This document shows, piece after piece, positions 1-6,977 of a stretch of 10,185 bases of DNA. The stretch lies in NCBI RefSeq assembly GCF_016642265.1, contig NZ_MRXX01000011.1, forward strand, positions 21,048 to 31,232, given 5' to 3'. Numbering within the stretch: position 1 is the stretch's first letter; each line of letters opens with the position of its first letter. The stretch comes from Streptococcus lactarius (lineage in GTDB: Bacteria > Bacillota > Bacilli > Lactobacillales > Streptococcaceae). The position numbers and the translations under genes are program-made. The notes below the pieces were generated by a model that saw only the letters and a program-made list of their open reading frames with translations, made no database searches and had not been told where the DNA came from.

Positions 1-107
1 GCTGATTTCATCAGCTTTTACAGCCCTACTCAACTGTGCGGAGGTGGGACAACGAAATCGAATTCTAACGAATGACCGATTTCTGTCCCACTCTCTTTTT
101 TCTTTTC
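1..107 (+). repeat. GTGGGAC/GTCCCAC hairpin element, terminator-like on the plus strand
   Basis: A nested inverted repeat. GTGGGAC at 44-50 pairs with GTCCCAC at 85-91, GAAATCG at 54-60 with CGATTTC at 77-83, and ATTC at 62-65 with GAAT at 70-73, so almost the whole of 44-91 folds into one long stem. A T-rich run (94-107) follows, as expected for a terminator of a plus-strand gene lying left of the window. A small separate dyad, GCTGA/TCAGC, sits at 1-5 and 11-15. From memory, this type of sequence is dispersed in intergenic regions of mitis-group streptococci; that part is recall and not shown here. Related hairpins occur at 6259-6288 and at the right edge. Confidence 0.6.
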
Positions 108-112
108 AGGCA

Positions 113-143
113 CAGAAAAAGCCCGAGATCAACCTCTCAGGCT
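113..143 (-). terminator. Intrinsic terminator of the 71-aa gene
   Basis: On the minus strand AGCCTGAG (143-136) pairs with CTCGGGCT (127-120) through an 8-bp stem with one G-T pair and an 8-nt loop, followed by TTTTTC. It lies 18 bases beyond the stop of the small putative HTH gene. The plus-strand hairpin at 44-91 faces it, so the two form a convergent terminator pair. Confidence 0.75.
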
Positions 144-161
144 TTCAATTGAAACAACAAA

Positions 162-377
162 TTAATCTTCGAATTTTTGATGATTTTTATCATAAAAATC
201 AATCAATCCAAGTGCAGTTTCAAAGGAAATGTTTTTCACCTTTGCGCGACCTTGCGCCAAGGCAATAATTGACATTTCACGAGCATTCGTTTCTTTACTG
301 ATACGATACCCTGTAATCTTTTTATCCCGCACCCAACTGACAACTGATTCTACTTTTTCAAAGTTCGATTTAGCCAT
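162..377 (-). CDS. Small putative helix-turn-helix protein (71 aa)
   Basis: I do not recognise a named family. The 71-residue product is basic in its first half and has no signal peptide or membrane segment. Residues 21-62 read like a short Cro/Xre-type helix-turn-helix: a recognition-like segment YRISKETN (24-31), then MSIIALAQGR (35-44), then a helix ISFETALGLIDFY (50-62) that resembles the usual last helix of that fold. A cytoplasmic DNA-binding role is inferred from this pattern only. The gene looks real: AGGAG lies 7 bases before the ATG, a near-consensus promoter precedes it and a terminator follows it. It is transcribed in the same direction as the SPFH gene upstream but from its own promoter, so no shared function need follow. 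Confidence 0.7.
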   Translation of the reverse strand: MAKSNFEKVESVVSWVRDKKITGYRISKETNAREMSIIALAQGRAKVKNISFETALGLIDFYDKNHQKFED

Positions 378-410
378 TATCTTTCTCCTATATTATTATT
401 TCCAATAACT

Positions 411-439
411 AATATAAATTTTTTTGCACATTTTGTCAA
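411..439 (-). promoter_or_regulatory. Near-consensus sigma-A promoter for the 71-aa gene
   Basis: On the minus strand there is TTGACA (439-434), a 17-base spacer and TATATT (416-411). Transcription would start near 404 and give a leader of about 27 nt containing the ribosome binding site AGGAG (389-385). The match is 6/6 at -35 and 5/6 at -10, which predicts strong constitutive expression unless a repressor acts. The encoded small HTH protein could repress itself, but I saw no clear operator dyad here. Confidence 0.8.
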
Positions 440-486
440 CTAAAATCGCTGAAAATACGAACCTTTTTTAAAAAATGATAAAAAGT

Positions 487-1380
487 TTACTTTGCTTTCA
501 AGGCTGATAATATTTGAGTACGAATGTTTTCGACACCATCTGGGTTAGCTGGAAGGAAAATCGTATTATTTCCTTCTTTGTCTGCAAAATTATTTAGTGT
601 ATCCAAATATTGGTTGGTCAAAAGAATGGACATGATTTGTTCTTCGGTCAAATCTACGTTCGCTCCTTTTAACTCTTTAATGGAATCTGCTAAACCATCG
701 ACAATTGCCTTCCGTTGTTCAGCGATCCCGACCCCATGCAAGCGATCTTTTTCTGCTTCTGCTTCGGCAGCTGTGACGATCTTAATCTTATCAGCTTCTG
801 CCAATTCTTGAGCAGCTACGCGTTTCCGTTGCGCCGCATTGATCTCGTTCATGGATTGTTTGACTTCGGCATCTGGCTCAACTTTGGTGATCAGGGTTTT
901 CACAATAATGTAACCATAGGTCGACATTTCTTCTGCCACCTGTCTTTGAACTTCAAGTGCGATTTCATCTTTTTTCTCAAAGAGTTCATCCAAGGTTAAT
1001 TTTGGAACAGATGAGCGAAGCGCATCTTCGATATAAGACTTGATTTGAGCTTCTGGACGCATAAGTTTGTAGTAGGCATCCGTCACATTATTTTCATTCA
1101 CACGGTATTGAGTAGCCACATTCATGGTAACAAATACGTTGTCTTGAGTCTTGGTTTCGACAATGATCTCACTTTGCAAGAGACGGAGTTGGACGCGTGC
1201 TGCAATCTTGTCAATTCCAAATGGGGCCCGCATATGAATCCCACTATTACTAATCTTTTCATAGCGACCAAAACGTTCGATAATCGCAACGGATTGTTGC
1301 TTCACCACATATAGCGAGCTAATAACGATGAGCCCAGCTACCAGCAGTAAGAATAAAATAAAAATAAAAAATCCAGGCAT
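487..1380 (-). CDS. SPFH/stomatin-prohibitin family membrane protein
   Basis: A 297-residue slipin/stomatin-like protein of the QmcA/HflC/paraslipin kind. These proteins anchor in the membrane, oligomerise into rings and are linked to membrane microdomains and protease control; its exact role in streptococci is not known to me. One hydrophobic segment lies at about residues 4-24. The SPFH domain follows (about 25-190; it begins VVKQQSVAIIERFGRY), then an Ala/Glu/Lys-rich helix, probably a coiled coil, at about 180-235 (QRKRVAAQELAEADK), and a short C-terminal tail. An in-frame ATG 33 bases upstream is possible, but AGGAGG lies 8 bases before the ATG at 1380 and the membrane segment begins directly there, so that start is chosen. 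The gene has its own promoter and follows the ilv genes. Confidence 0.9.
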   Translation of the reverse strand: MPGFFIFILFLLLVAGLIVISSLYVVKQQSVAIIERFGRYEKISNSGIHMRAPFGIDKIAARVQLRLLQSEIIVETKTQDNVFVTMNVATQYRVNENNVTDAYYKLMRPEAQIKSYIEDALRSSVPKLTLDELFEKKDEIALEVQRQVAEEMSTYGYIIVKTLITKVEPDAEVKQSMNEINAAQRKRVAAQELAEADKIKIVTAAEAEAEKDRLHGVGIAEQRKAIVDGLADSIKELKGANVDLTEEQIMSILLTNQYLDTLNNFADKEGNNTIFLPANPDGVENIRTQILSALKAK

Positions 1381-1388
1381 TTTAAATT

Positions 1389-1394
1389 CCTCCT
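1389..1394 (-). promoter_or_regulatory. Ribosome binding site that sets the SPFH start
   Basis: Minus-strand AGGAGG lies 8 bases before the ATG at 1380-1378. The upstream in-frame ATG at 1413-1411 has no comparable site and overlaps the predicted -10 box, so it would not be on the transcript. Confidence 0.8.
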
Positions 1395-1408
1395 TTTCAT
1401 GTATGCAT

Positions 1409-1438
1409 ATCATATCACAACTACTAGAAAAAAAGCAA
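1409..1438 (-). promoter_or_regulatory. Extended -10 promoter for the SPFH gene
   Basis: On the minus strand TGA-TATGAT (1417-1409) is an extended -10 box, with a weak -35, TTGCTT (1438-1433), 18 bases upstream. The -35 lies inside the hairpin that probably ends the ilvA transcript, so the two elements share bases. The predicted start is near 1402. Confidence 0.55.
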
Positions 1439-1465
1439 TCTATTCCCTTAAAATATATTGCTTTT
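1428..1465 (-). terminator. Probable terminator after ilvA
   Basis: On the minus strand AAAAGCAAT (1465-1457) pairs with ATTGCTTTT (1439-1431) through 9 bp around a 17-nt loop, and the T run continues to 1428. The stem is AT-rich with only two G-C pairs, so termination is probably partial. It lies about 50 bases beyond the ilvA stop. Confidence 0.5.
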
Positions 1466-1515
1466 CCTTATTTTTTCCTAAATGAATTTGGCTTATTTTA
1501 ACAGACGATTTTGCC

Positions 1516-2766
1516 TCAGACCAACATATTATAGAGGGTTTCATTCCCATTCAAGTTGATAAAGGAAGGATCAAATCGTTCAATACGGTTAACCAAGCCT
1601 GCATAGTCATGCTTATTAGCCAAGGTTACCCCAATTAAGACAGGGCCAGTTCCCTTGCTAGCACGCTTGATATATTCAAAACGTGTAATATCATCATTTG
1701 GTCCTAAAATGTCATTTACGAACTCACGAAGAGCTCCTGGCCGTTGTGGGAAATTAACAATAAAGTAGTGTTTGACCCCATCGTAGATCAGGGCACGTTC
1801 TTCCATTTCAGGCATGCGGTTGATATCATTATTTCCACCTGAGATGATACAACAGATGGTTTTACCCTTGATGTATTCGCGCAGGATCTCTAGTGCAGCG
1901 ACACTTGCCGCACCTGCTGGTTCAGCGACAATTCCTTGCTTGGAATAGAGATCAATCAAGGTCTCTGAAATCAAGCCTTCATCAACGCCAATCAAGGTTT
2001 CCACATGCTGACGGGTCACTTCATAAGTCAATTGCCCGACTTTTTGCACTGCAATCCCATCTGCGAATTTATCAATTTCTGGCAATTTGACGGGGCCACC
2101 AGCTTCAAATGCAGCCTTCATGGAGCGCGCTCCTTCAGCCTCTACACCAATCACTTCAATTTTTGACTCTGTTTCTTTGATGTAGGTAGACACACCCGAA
2201 ATAAGGCCACCCCCACCTACAGGAACAAGAACGGTATCAAAGGCAATAGATTCTTTTCGAGCTTCCTCAAGGATTTCGTAGGCCACTGTTCCTTGACCAG
2301 CTTGTACATTTGGATCATCAAAGGGATCGATAAAGGTCCGTTTTTCAGCAAGGGTGAACTCTTGAGCTGCCTTAGCAGAAGCATCAAACGTATCTCCTAC
2401 TAACTTGATCGTTACATAGTCCCCACCAAAGAAGCGGACTTGCCCGATTTTTTGTTGAGGTGTGGTAATGGGCATAAAGATAGTCGCTGGGATCTTCATT
2501 TCATTACAGGTATAGGCCACACCTTGGGCGTGGTTCCCCGCTGAAGCACACACCACCCCACGTTCACGTTCTTCTTTTGAGAGTTGAGAGATTGCGTAAT
2601 AGGCTCCACGAATCTTGAAGGAACGAACACGCTGGGCATTCTCTTTTTTCAAATAAATTTTTGCCCCATACTTTTCTGATAAATAATGGTCGAATTCTAG
2701 GGGCGTATTGACCACGACTCCATTTAATATTTTATGGGCCTTGGCCACATCTTTTGCTGTTATCAT
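1516..2766 (-). CDS. ilvA: Threonine deaminase (threonine dehydratase, EC 4.3.1.19)
   Basis: A 416-residue PLP enzyme that converts L-threonine to 2-oxobutanoate and ammonia, the committed step of isoleucine synthesis, in the cytoplasm. The PLP lysine is K51 in SFKIRG. SAGNHAQG is at 75-82, the phosphate-binding glycine loop GGGG at 184-187 (PVGGGGLISG), and SGGNND lies near 310. The C-terminal 85 or so residues (from about 330, KHYFIVNFPQRPGALREF) form a single ACT-like regulatory domain. This is the short Gram-positive form, unlike E. coli IlvA at about 514 aa with two such domains; feedback control by isoleucine/valine is expected from the family. The ATG at 2766 is preceded by AGAGG with 6 bases between. 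A TTG 30 bases further upstream lacks a site and abuts the terminator hairpin. It is the last ilv gene and sits behind an intercistronic terminator. Confidence 0.96.
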   Translation of the reverse strand: MITAKDVAKAHKILNGVVVNTPLEFDHYLSEKYGAKIYLKKENAQRVRSFKIRGAYYAISQLSKEERERGVVCASAGNHAQGVAYTCNEMKIPATIFMPITTPQQKIGQVRFFGGDYVTIKLVGDTFDASAKAAQEFTLAEKRTFIDPFDDPNVQAGQGTVAYEILEEARKESIAFDTVLVPVGGGGLISGVSTYIKETESKIEVIGVEAEGARSMKAAFEAGGPVKLPEIDKFADGIAVQKVGQLTYEVTRQHVETLIGVDEGLISETLIDLYSKQGIVAEPAGAASVAALEILREYIKGKTICCIISGGNNDINRMPEMEERALIYDGVKHYFIVNFPQRPGALREFVNDILGPNDDITRFEYIKRASKGTGPVLIGVTLANKHDYAGLVNRIERFDPSFINLNGNETLYNMLV

Positions 2767-2798
2767 GTTATACCTCTGTTGCAGTGTATTGATCAAAA

Positions 2799-2826
2799 AA
2801 GCAAGCTAGGCCGTCCCAACTTGCTT
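2799..2826 (-). terminator. Strong hairpin terminator between ilvC and ilvA
   Basis: On the minus strand 2826-2815 pairs with 2810-2799 through a 12-bp stem (two G-T pairs) with a 4-nt loop, followed by a U run from the A stretch at 2795-2798. It lies 16 bases after the ilvC stop and 32 bases before the ilvA ATG. A smaller hairpin (TCTACA/TGTAGA, 2852-2847 with 2836-2831) precedes it and holds the ilvC stop codon in its loop. No promoter fits between this terminator and ilvA. Confidence 0.85.
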
Positions 2827-2841
2827 GTTTTCTACAGACAA

Positions 2842-3885
<1,044 letters not shown>

Positions 3886-3913
3886 TTATTTTGCCGTTTT
3901 AGGCGAGGGTAAC

Positions 3914-3928
3914 AATTTTCTGATGAGA
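3914..3928. promoter_or_regulatory. Weak CodY-like sequence between ilvN and ilvC
   Basis: The plus strand reads AATTTTCTGATGAGA, which matches 11 of 15 positions of the CodY consensus AATTTTCWGAAAATT; the first ten positions are perfect. It lies immediately after the ilvN stop and about 50 bases before ilvC. No convincing promoter was found beside it, so it may be chance, or it may contribute to CodY control of ilvC as a roadblock or internal site. Confidence 0.25.
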
Positions 3929-3930
3929 AT

Positions 3931-4407
3931 TTAATCTCGAGTAAATCCAGTTGCACCGGTACGGGCGATATTTTTGATGCCGTAAGGACGAATAACCCGG
4001 ATAAGGGCTTCACTCTTTTCCGCATTTCCCGTCATTTGAACGGTGATCGAGCTTGGAGCTACATCGACCACGGTGGCACGGAAAGGTTGAATAATGGCTA
4101 GGATCTCTGCCCGCTTCTCAGCAGGTGCAGAAACTTTCACCAAGATCACTTCACGCTCTAAGTGCGGTTTATCAGTGATATCCCGTACACGGATGACATC
4201 GACCTGACGGTTAAGCTGTTTGATGATTTGCTCTACTTCATCGTGGGAAACGACATCAATAATAATGGTAATCCGCGATACATTGGGATCTTCTGTTGCG
4301 CCAACAGAAATGCTTTCGATATTGACTTGGCGTCTCGACAGGACACCTGTGAAACGGTTCAGAACCCCTGAGCGGTTTTGAAGTTTGGCTGTTAACATTC
4401 TACGCAT
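3931..4407 (-). CDS. ilvN: Acetohydroxyacid synthase, small regulatory subunit
   Basis: A 158-residue regulatory subunit that activates IlvB and confers valine feedback inhibition. The N-terminal ACT domain covers about residues 3-75 (MLTAKLQNRSGVLNRFTGVL, then RRQVNIESISVG), and the C-terminal ACT-like domain about 83-158 (REVILVKVSAP, ending TGATGFTRD). Length and sequence match streptococcal IlvN as I remember it. The ATG overlaps the end of ilvB by 8 bases, and GGGGGTG within ilvB lies about 7 bases before it, so translation is probably coupled and keeps the subunits in step. A second in-frame ATG at codon 4 is possible but less favoured by spacing. Confidence 0.97.
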   Translation of the reverse strand: MRRMLTAKLQNRSGVLNRFTGVLSRRQVNIESISVGATEDPNVSRITIIIDVVSHDEVEQIIKQLNRQVDVIRVRDITDKPHLEREVILVKVSAPAEKRAEILAIIQPFRATVVDVAPSSITVQMTGNAEKSEALIRVIRPYGIKNIARTGATGFTRD

Positions 4408-6100
4408 TAAACTTCACCCCCAACATCTCGTGGTTACTCTTACCAGCTGGTACCATCGGTAAGACGTGCTCTTTCCGAGAAATATCGACTTCGATAAACA
4501 TCGGTACATTCTCAGTGATCACTTCCAAATCCTTGTCCAAACTATCAGGATCATCAAATTTATAATTTTTAATGCCGTAAGCTTGTGCCATCAATTGGAA
4601 ATCTGGGAGACTATCAAAGACCGACTCGGACGTTCTTCCATCATAGAAGGCTTCCTGCCATTGGCGGACCATCCCAAGTGAATGGTTGTTGAGCATGACC
4701 ACCTTGATCGGAACCTTGTAGATATTTAAGATGGCCAATTCCTGGTTGGTCATTTGGAAACCACCATCCCCAACAAAGAGAACAACTTCTTTCTCTGGAT
4801 TGGCGATTTTCGCTCCGATCGCTGCAGGAACACCGAATCCCATAGTTCCAAGTCCACCTGACGTCACCAATTGACGTTCATTTTGGTATGGATAGTACTG
4901 AGCTGTCCACATTTGGTGTTGCCCAACGTCTGTGACGACAATGGCATCCCCTTTGGTCAACTCTCCAATGCGTTCAATCACCGCTTGCGGTTGAACAACC
5001 CGTTCTTTCTTATCATAGGAACGAACACGGTTCTTATCTTTTGTGACCTTTTCAATCCATTTTTCAGTATTGTTATGAACGGTCGGTTCAGCTAAAAGCA
5101 TTTGCAAGGCTTTTTTCGCATCACCAACAACTGGAATATCTACTGCAATAATCTTACCGATTTCTGCTGGATCGATATCAATATGCGCTACTTTCGCCTT
5201 CTTCGCAAAGGTCTTGGGATTACCGGTCAAACGGTCATCAAAGCGGCAACCGATACTGATCATAAAATCAGCCTCTGTCATAGCAATATTGGCTGCAAAA
5301 GAACCGTGCATCCCACCCATCCCCAAAAATAGCGGGTGGCTAGTTGCGATGGTTCCTTGACCCAAAAGGCTGGTCACAACCGGGATCTGATAGCGTTCTG
5401 CTAGAGCTATCAAGTCTTTTGCTGCTTCAGCGTAACTGACCCCACCACCAGCAAGAAGAACTGGTTTTTTCGCCTTACTCAATTGCTTCAAGATCTTTTT
5501 GATCTGCAATTCATTGGGCTCTACCGTTGGCTGATAGCTAGGAAGCTTCACAGTTGGATCATAGATGAAGTCCGTCTCTAAAGCAGAGACATCTTTTGGA
5601 AGGTCAATGACAACCGGACCTGGACGACCTGTCGTTGCAATGTGAATAGCTTCTGTGATGATCCGGGGAATATCTGCCGTCTCCCGAACTTGATAATTGT
5701 ACTTGGTAATCGGCATGGTAATTCCTACGATGTCTGCTTCTTGAAAAGCATCTTTCCCGATACCAGCGCGATTGACTTGCCCCGTAAAGACCAGCAAGGG
5801 AACACTATCACTCATCGCGTCTGCAATCCCTGTAATGGCATTGGTAGCCCCCGGTCCACTAGTGACGACTGCGATACCCAGCTTTCCAGTCGATTTGGCG
5901 TAGCCTTCAGCCTCATGCAAGCACCCTTGTTCATGACGGCCCAAGATATGCTGAATCCCTTTAAAACTATAAATCGCATCGTACAAAGGTAGGACTGCTC
6001 CACCTGGATAACCAAAAATCGTATCAATGCCCAGGTCACGCAGGGTTTCAAGTACGAGTTCAGAACCAGTCTTTGCAGTTTCTAAGGTAATTTTCTCCAT
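4400..6100 (-). CDS. ilvB: Acetohydroxyacid (acetolactate) synthase, large catalytic subunit (EC 2.2.1.6)
   Basis: A 566-residue ThDP enzyme that condenses pyruvate with pyruvate (valine/leucine branch) or 2-oxobutanoate (isoleucine branch). The order is an N-terminal pyrimidine-binding domain (about 12-180) with the activating glutamate E57 in GRHEQG, a central FAD-binding-type domain (about 205-340; LLAGGGVSYAEA), and a C-terminal pyrophosphate domain with the metal/ThDP motif from GDG (444) to NN (471-472). The end SNHEMLGVKFNA is typical. The ATG at 6100 is chosen because AAGGAG lies 4 bases before it and the family start MEKI is there; an upstream TTG (6130) lies only about 8 bases past the predicted transcription start. 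It is the first gene of the ilv operon, overlaps ilvN, and is probably repressed by CodY. Confidence 0.98.
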   Translation of the reverse strand: MEKITLETAKTGSELVLETLRDLGIDTIFGYPGGAVLPLYDAIYSFKGIQHILGRHEQGCLHEAEGYAKSTGKLGIAVVTSGPGATNAITGIADAMSDSVPLLVFTGQVNRAGIGKDAFQEADIVGITMPITKYNYQVRETADIPRIITEAIHIATTGRPGPVVIDLPKDVSALETDFIYDPTVKLPSYQPTVEPNELQIKKILKQLSKAKKPVLLAGGGVSYAEAAKDLIALAERYQIPVVTSLLGQGTIATSHPLFLGMGGMHGSFAANIAMTEADFMISIGCRFDDRLTGNPKTFAKKAKVAHIDIDPAEIGKIIAVDIPVVGDAKKALQMLLAEPTVHNNTEKWIEKVTKDKNRVRSYDKKERVVQPQAVIERIGELTKGDAIVVTDVGQHQMWTAQYYPYQNERQLVTSGGLGTMGFGVPAAIGAKIANPEKEVVLFVGDGGFQMTNQELAILNIYKVPIKVVMLNNHSLGMVRQWQEAFYDGRTSESVFDSLPDFQLMAQAYGIKNYKFDDPDSLDKDLEVITENVPMFIEVDISRKEHVLPMVPAGKSNHEMLGVKFNA

Positions 6101-6144
6101 GTCGCTCCTTTCCAATACTTTGTATTTCAAAATAGCATGTTTCT

Positions 6145-6172
6145 ATGATACCATTTTTAAAAAATATTTCAA
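6145..6172 (-). promoter_or_regulatory. Promoter of the ilvBNC(A) operon
   Basis: On the minus strand TTGAAA (6172-6167), a 16-base spacer ending in TGG, and TATCAT (6150-6145) make a good -35 with an extended -10. The start would be near 6138, giving a leader of about 38 nt. That is too short for a T-box riboswitch or a leader-peptide attenuator, and no such structure was seen. Confidence 0.8.
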
Positions 6173-6184
6173 GAAAAAATAGCA

Positions 6185-6199
6185 AATTTTCTGAATTTT
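6185..6199. promoter_or_regulatory. CodY box upstream of ilvB
   Basis: The plus strand reads AATTTTCTGAATTTT and the minus strand AAAATTCAGAAAATT, 13 of 15 matches to the CodY consensus AATTTTCWGAAAATT. It ends 13 bases upstream of the -35 box. An overlapping, weaker second match (9/15) starts at 6194, and overlapping motifs of this kind are known at CodY sites. CodY senses branched-chain amino acids (and GTP in bacilli; streptococcal CodY is reported not to need GTP), so repression of ilv genes in rich medium is expected. Confidence 0.75.
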
Positions 6200-6251
6200 C
6201 TATTCAAATCCGAATCATGAGAAAATCCCTAAAAAAACAAAGTATTTCTAC

Positions 6252-6289
6252 AAAAAAGGGAGTGGGAAATTTAAAAAAGTCCCACTCCT
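6252..6289 (-). terminator. Terminator of the two-component/ABC operon
   Basis: On the minus strand GGAGTGGGA (6288-6280) pairs perfectly with TCCCACTCC (6267-6259) through 9 bp around a 12-nt loop, followed by C and then T6 (6257-6252). The core GTGGGAC/TCCCAC is shared with the hairpin at 44-91. It separates the regulatory operon from the ilv promoter about 80 bases further on. Confidence 0.85.
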
Positions 6290-6376
6290 AACTCCTATGA
6301 GCAATGAAATACCACGTCATGCAGTTTTAATTTTGATGTATCAATGTTTCGTCCATTTGCCCCGTTCCTAGCCTCC
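6290..6376 (-). other. Gene-free 3' tail with an orphan ribosome binding site
   Basis: Directly over the response-regulator stop codon the minus strand carries a perfect AAGGAGG (6378-6372). The first ATG after it is 15 bases away (6356-6354) and opens only nine codons (MDETLIHQN). In another frame, about 30 codons stay open from the end of the regulator gene to a TAG at 6297-6295. No gene is supported. The segment could be a remnant of a lost downstream gene or part of a dispersed repeat joined to the terminator hairpin. Confidence 0.35.
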
Positions 6377-6976
6377 TTATAGCCATCCTTTTTCTTGGGC
6401 GATCTTGGCTGCTTCGGTCCGGTTTTCTGCATTTAACTTGGTCAGAATAGCGGACATATAATTGCGGATGGTTCCATTTGACAGGTATAAATGATCTGCA
6501 ATTTCTTGATTGGAAGCCCCCTTAGCCACCTCTCTTAAGACTGCTTGCTCTTGCGAGCTCAAGGGATTGGGATGGGTCAGAATAGTTTCCATTAATTCAG
6601 GAGAATATTCTTTTTGCCCTGCCAAAACTGTATGCAAGGTCCCCATCAAGTCCGTAATGCGACGTTCTTTTAAGACATAGGCGTCGACTCCAGCCTTGAG
6701 AGCCCGCTCAAAGTAACCGGGCCGCTTAAAGGTGGTAACAATGACAACCTTGAGCTGGGGTTGGTGGCTCTTGGCCCATTCAAGAACCTCAAGACCTGTA
6801 CGGATTGGCATTTCCACATCTAAAATAGCAATATCTACTGACTGACTTTCCAGCAATTGAATCGCCTCTTGGCCATCTCCAGCCTGTAAGACTTCTTCCA
6901 CGTCCTTTTGCAAAAGCAAGAGCTGGCAGAGAGCATCTCGCAACATACTTTGGTCTTCAGCAACTAATAAGCGCAT
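6377..6976 (-). CDS. NarL/LuxR-family response regulator (TCS11/DesR/YvfU-like)
   Basis: A 199-residue two-domain regulator, the same length as DesR-type proteins. The receiver domain covers about residues 1-118, with acidic residues E7 and D8, phosphoacceptor D53 (ILDVEMP), T81/T82 and K103 (YVLKE). The LuxR/GerE helix-turn-helix covers about 139-199 ([20 protein letters not shown], then [20 protein letters not shown]). It should be phosphorylated by the kinase encoded just upstream and should bind DNA as a dimer; the repeated dyads at 10127-10162 are the obvious candidate target. Its ATG follows the kinase TAA by one base (TAAGATG), with AAAGGAA within the kinase gene as ribosome binding site. 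It resembles pneumococcal RR11 from memory. It is the last gene of the operon before the terminator. Confidence 0.93.
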   Translation of the reverse strand: MRLLVAEDQSMLRDALCQLLLLQKDVEEVLQAGDGQEAIQLLESQSVDIAILDVEMPIRTGLEVLEWAKSHQPQLKVVIVTTFKRPGYFERALKAGVDAYVLKERRITDLMGTLHTVLAGQKEYSPELMETILTHPNPLSSQEQAVLREVAKGASNQEIADHLYLSNGTIRNYMSAILTKLNAENRTEAAKIAQEKGWL

Positions 6977-6977
6977 C

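Noticed and set aside
44..268. Plus-strand open frame of 74 codons at the left edge
   Set aside because: It runs through the hairpin element and then antisense to the terminator and the 71-aa gene. It has no ribosome binding site and its product has low-complexity character.
462..486. Terminator directly after the SPFH gene
   Set aside because: The T and A runs here can pair, but the stem has almost no G-C pairs and no clear loop, so it is not convincing.
1381..1413. Longer start for the SPFH protein (11 extra residues)
   Set aside because: The extra ATG overlaps the predicted -10 box and has no ribosome binding site, whereas the internal ATG has a perfect AGGAGG.
6101..6250. T-box riboswitch or leader-peptide attenuator before ilvB
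   Set aside because: The predicted leader is only about 38 nt, no T-box consensus or specifier hairpin was seen, and there is no short frame rich in Ile, Leu or Val codons.
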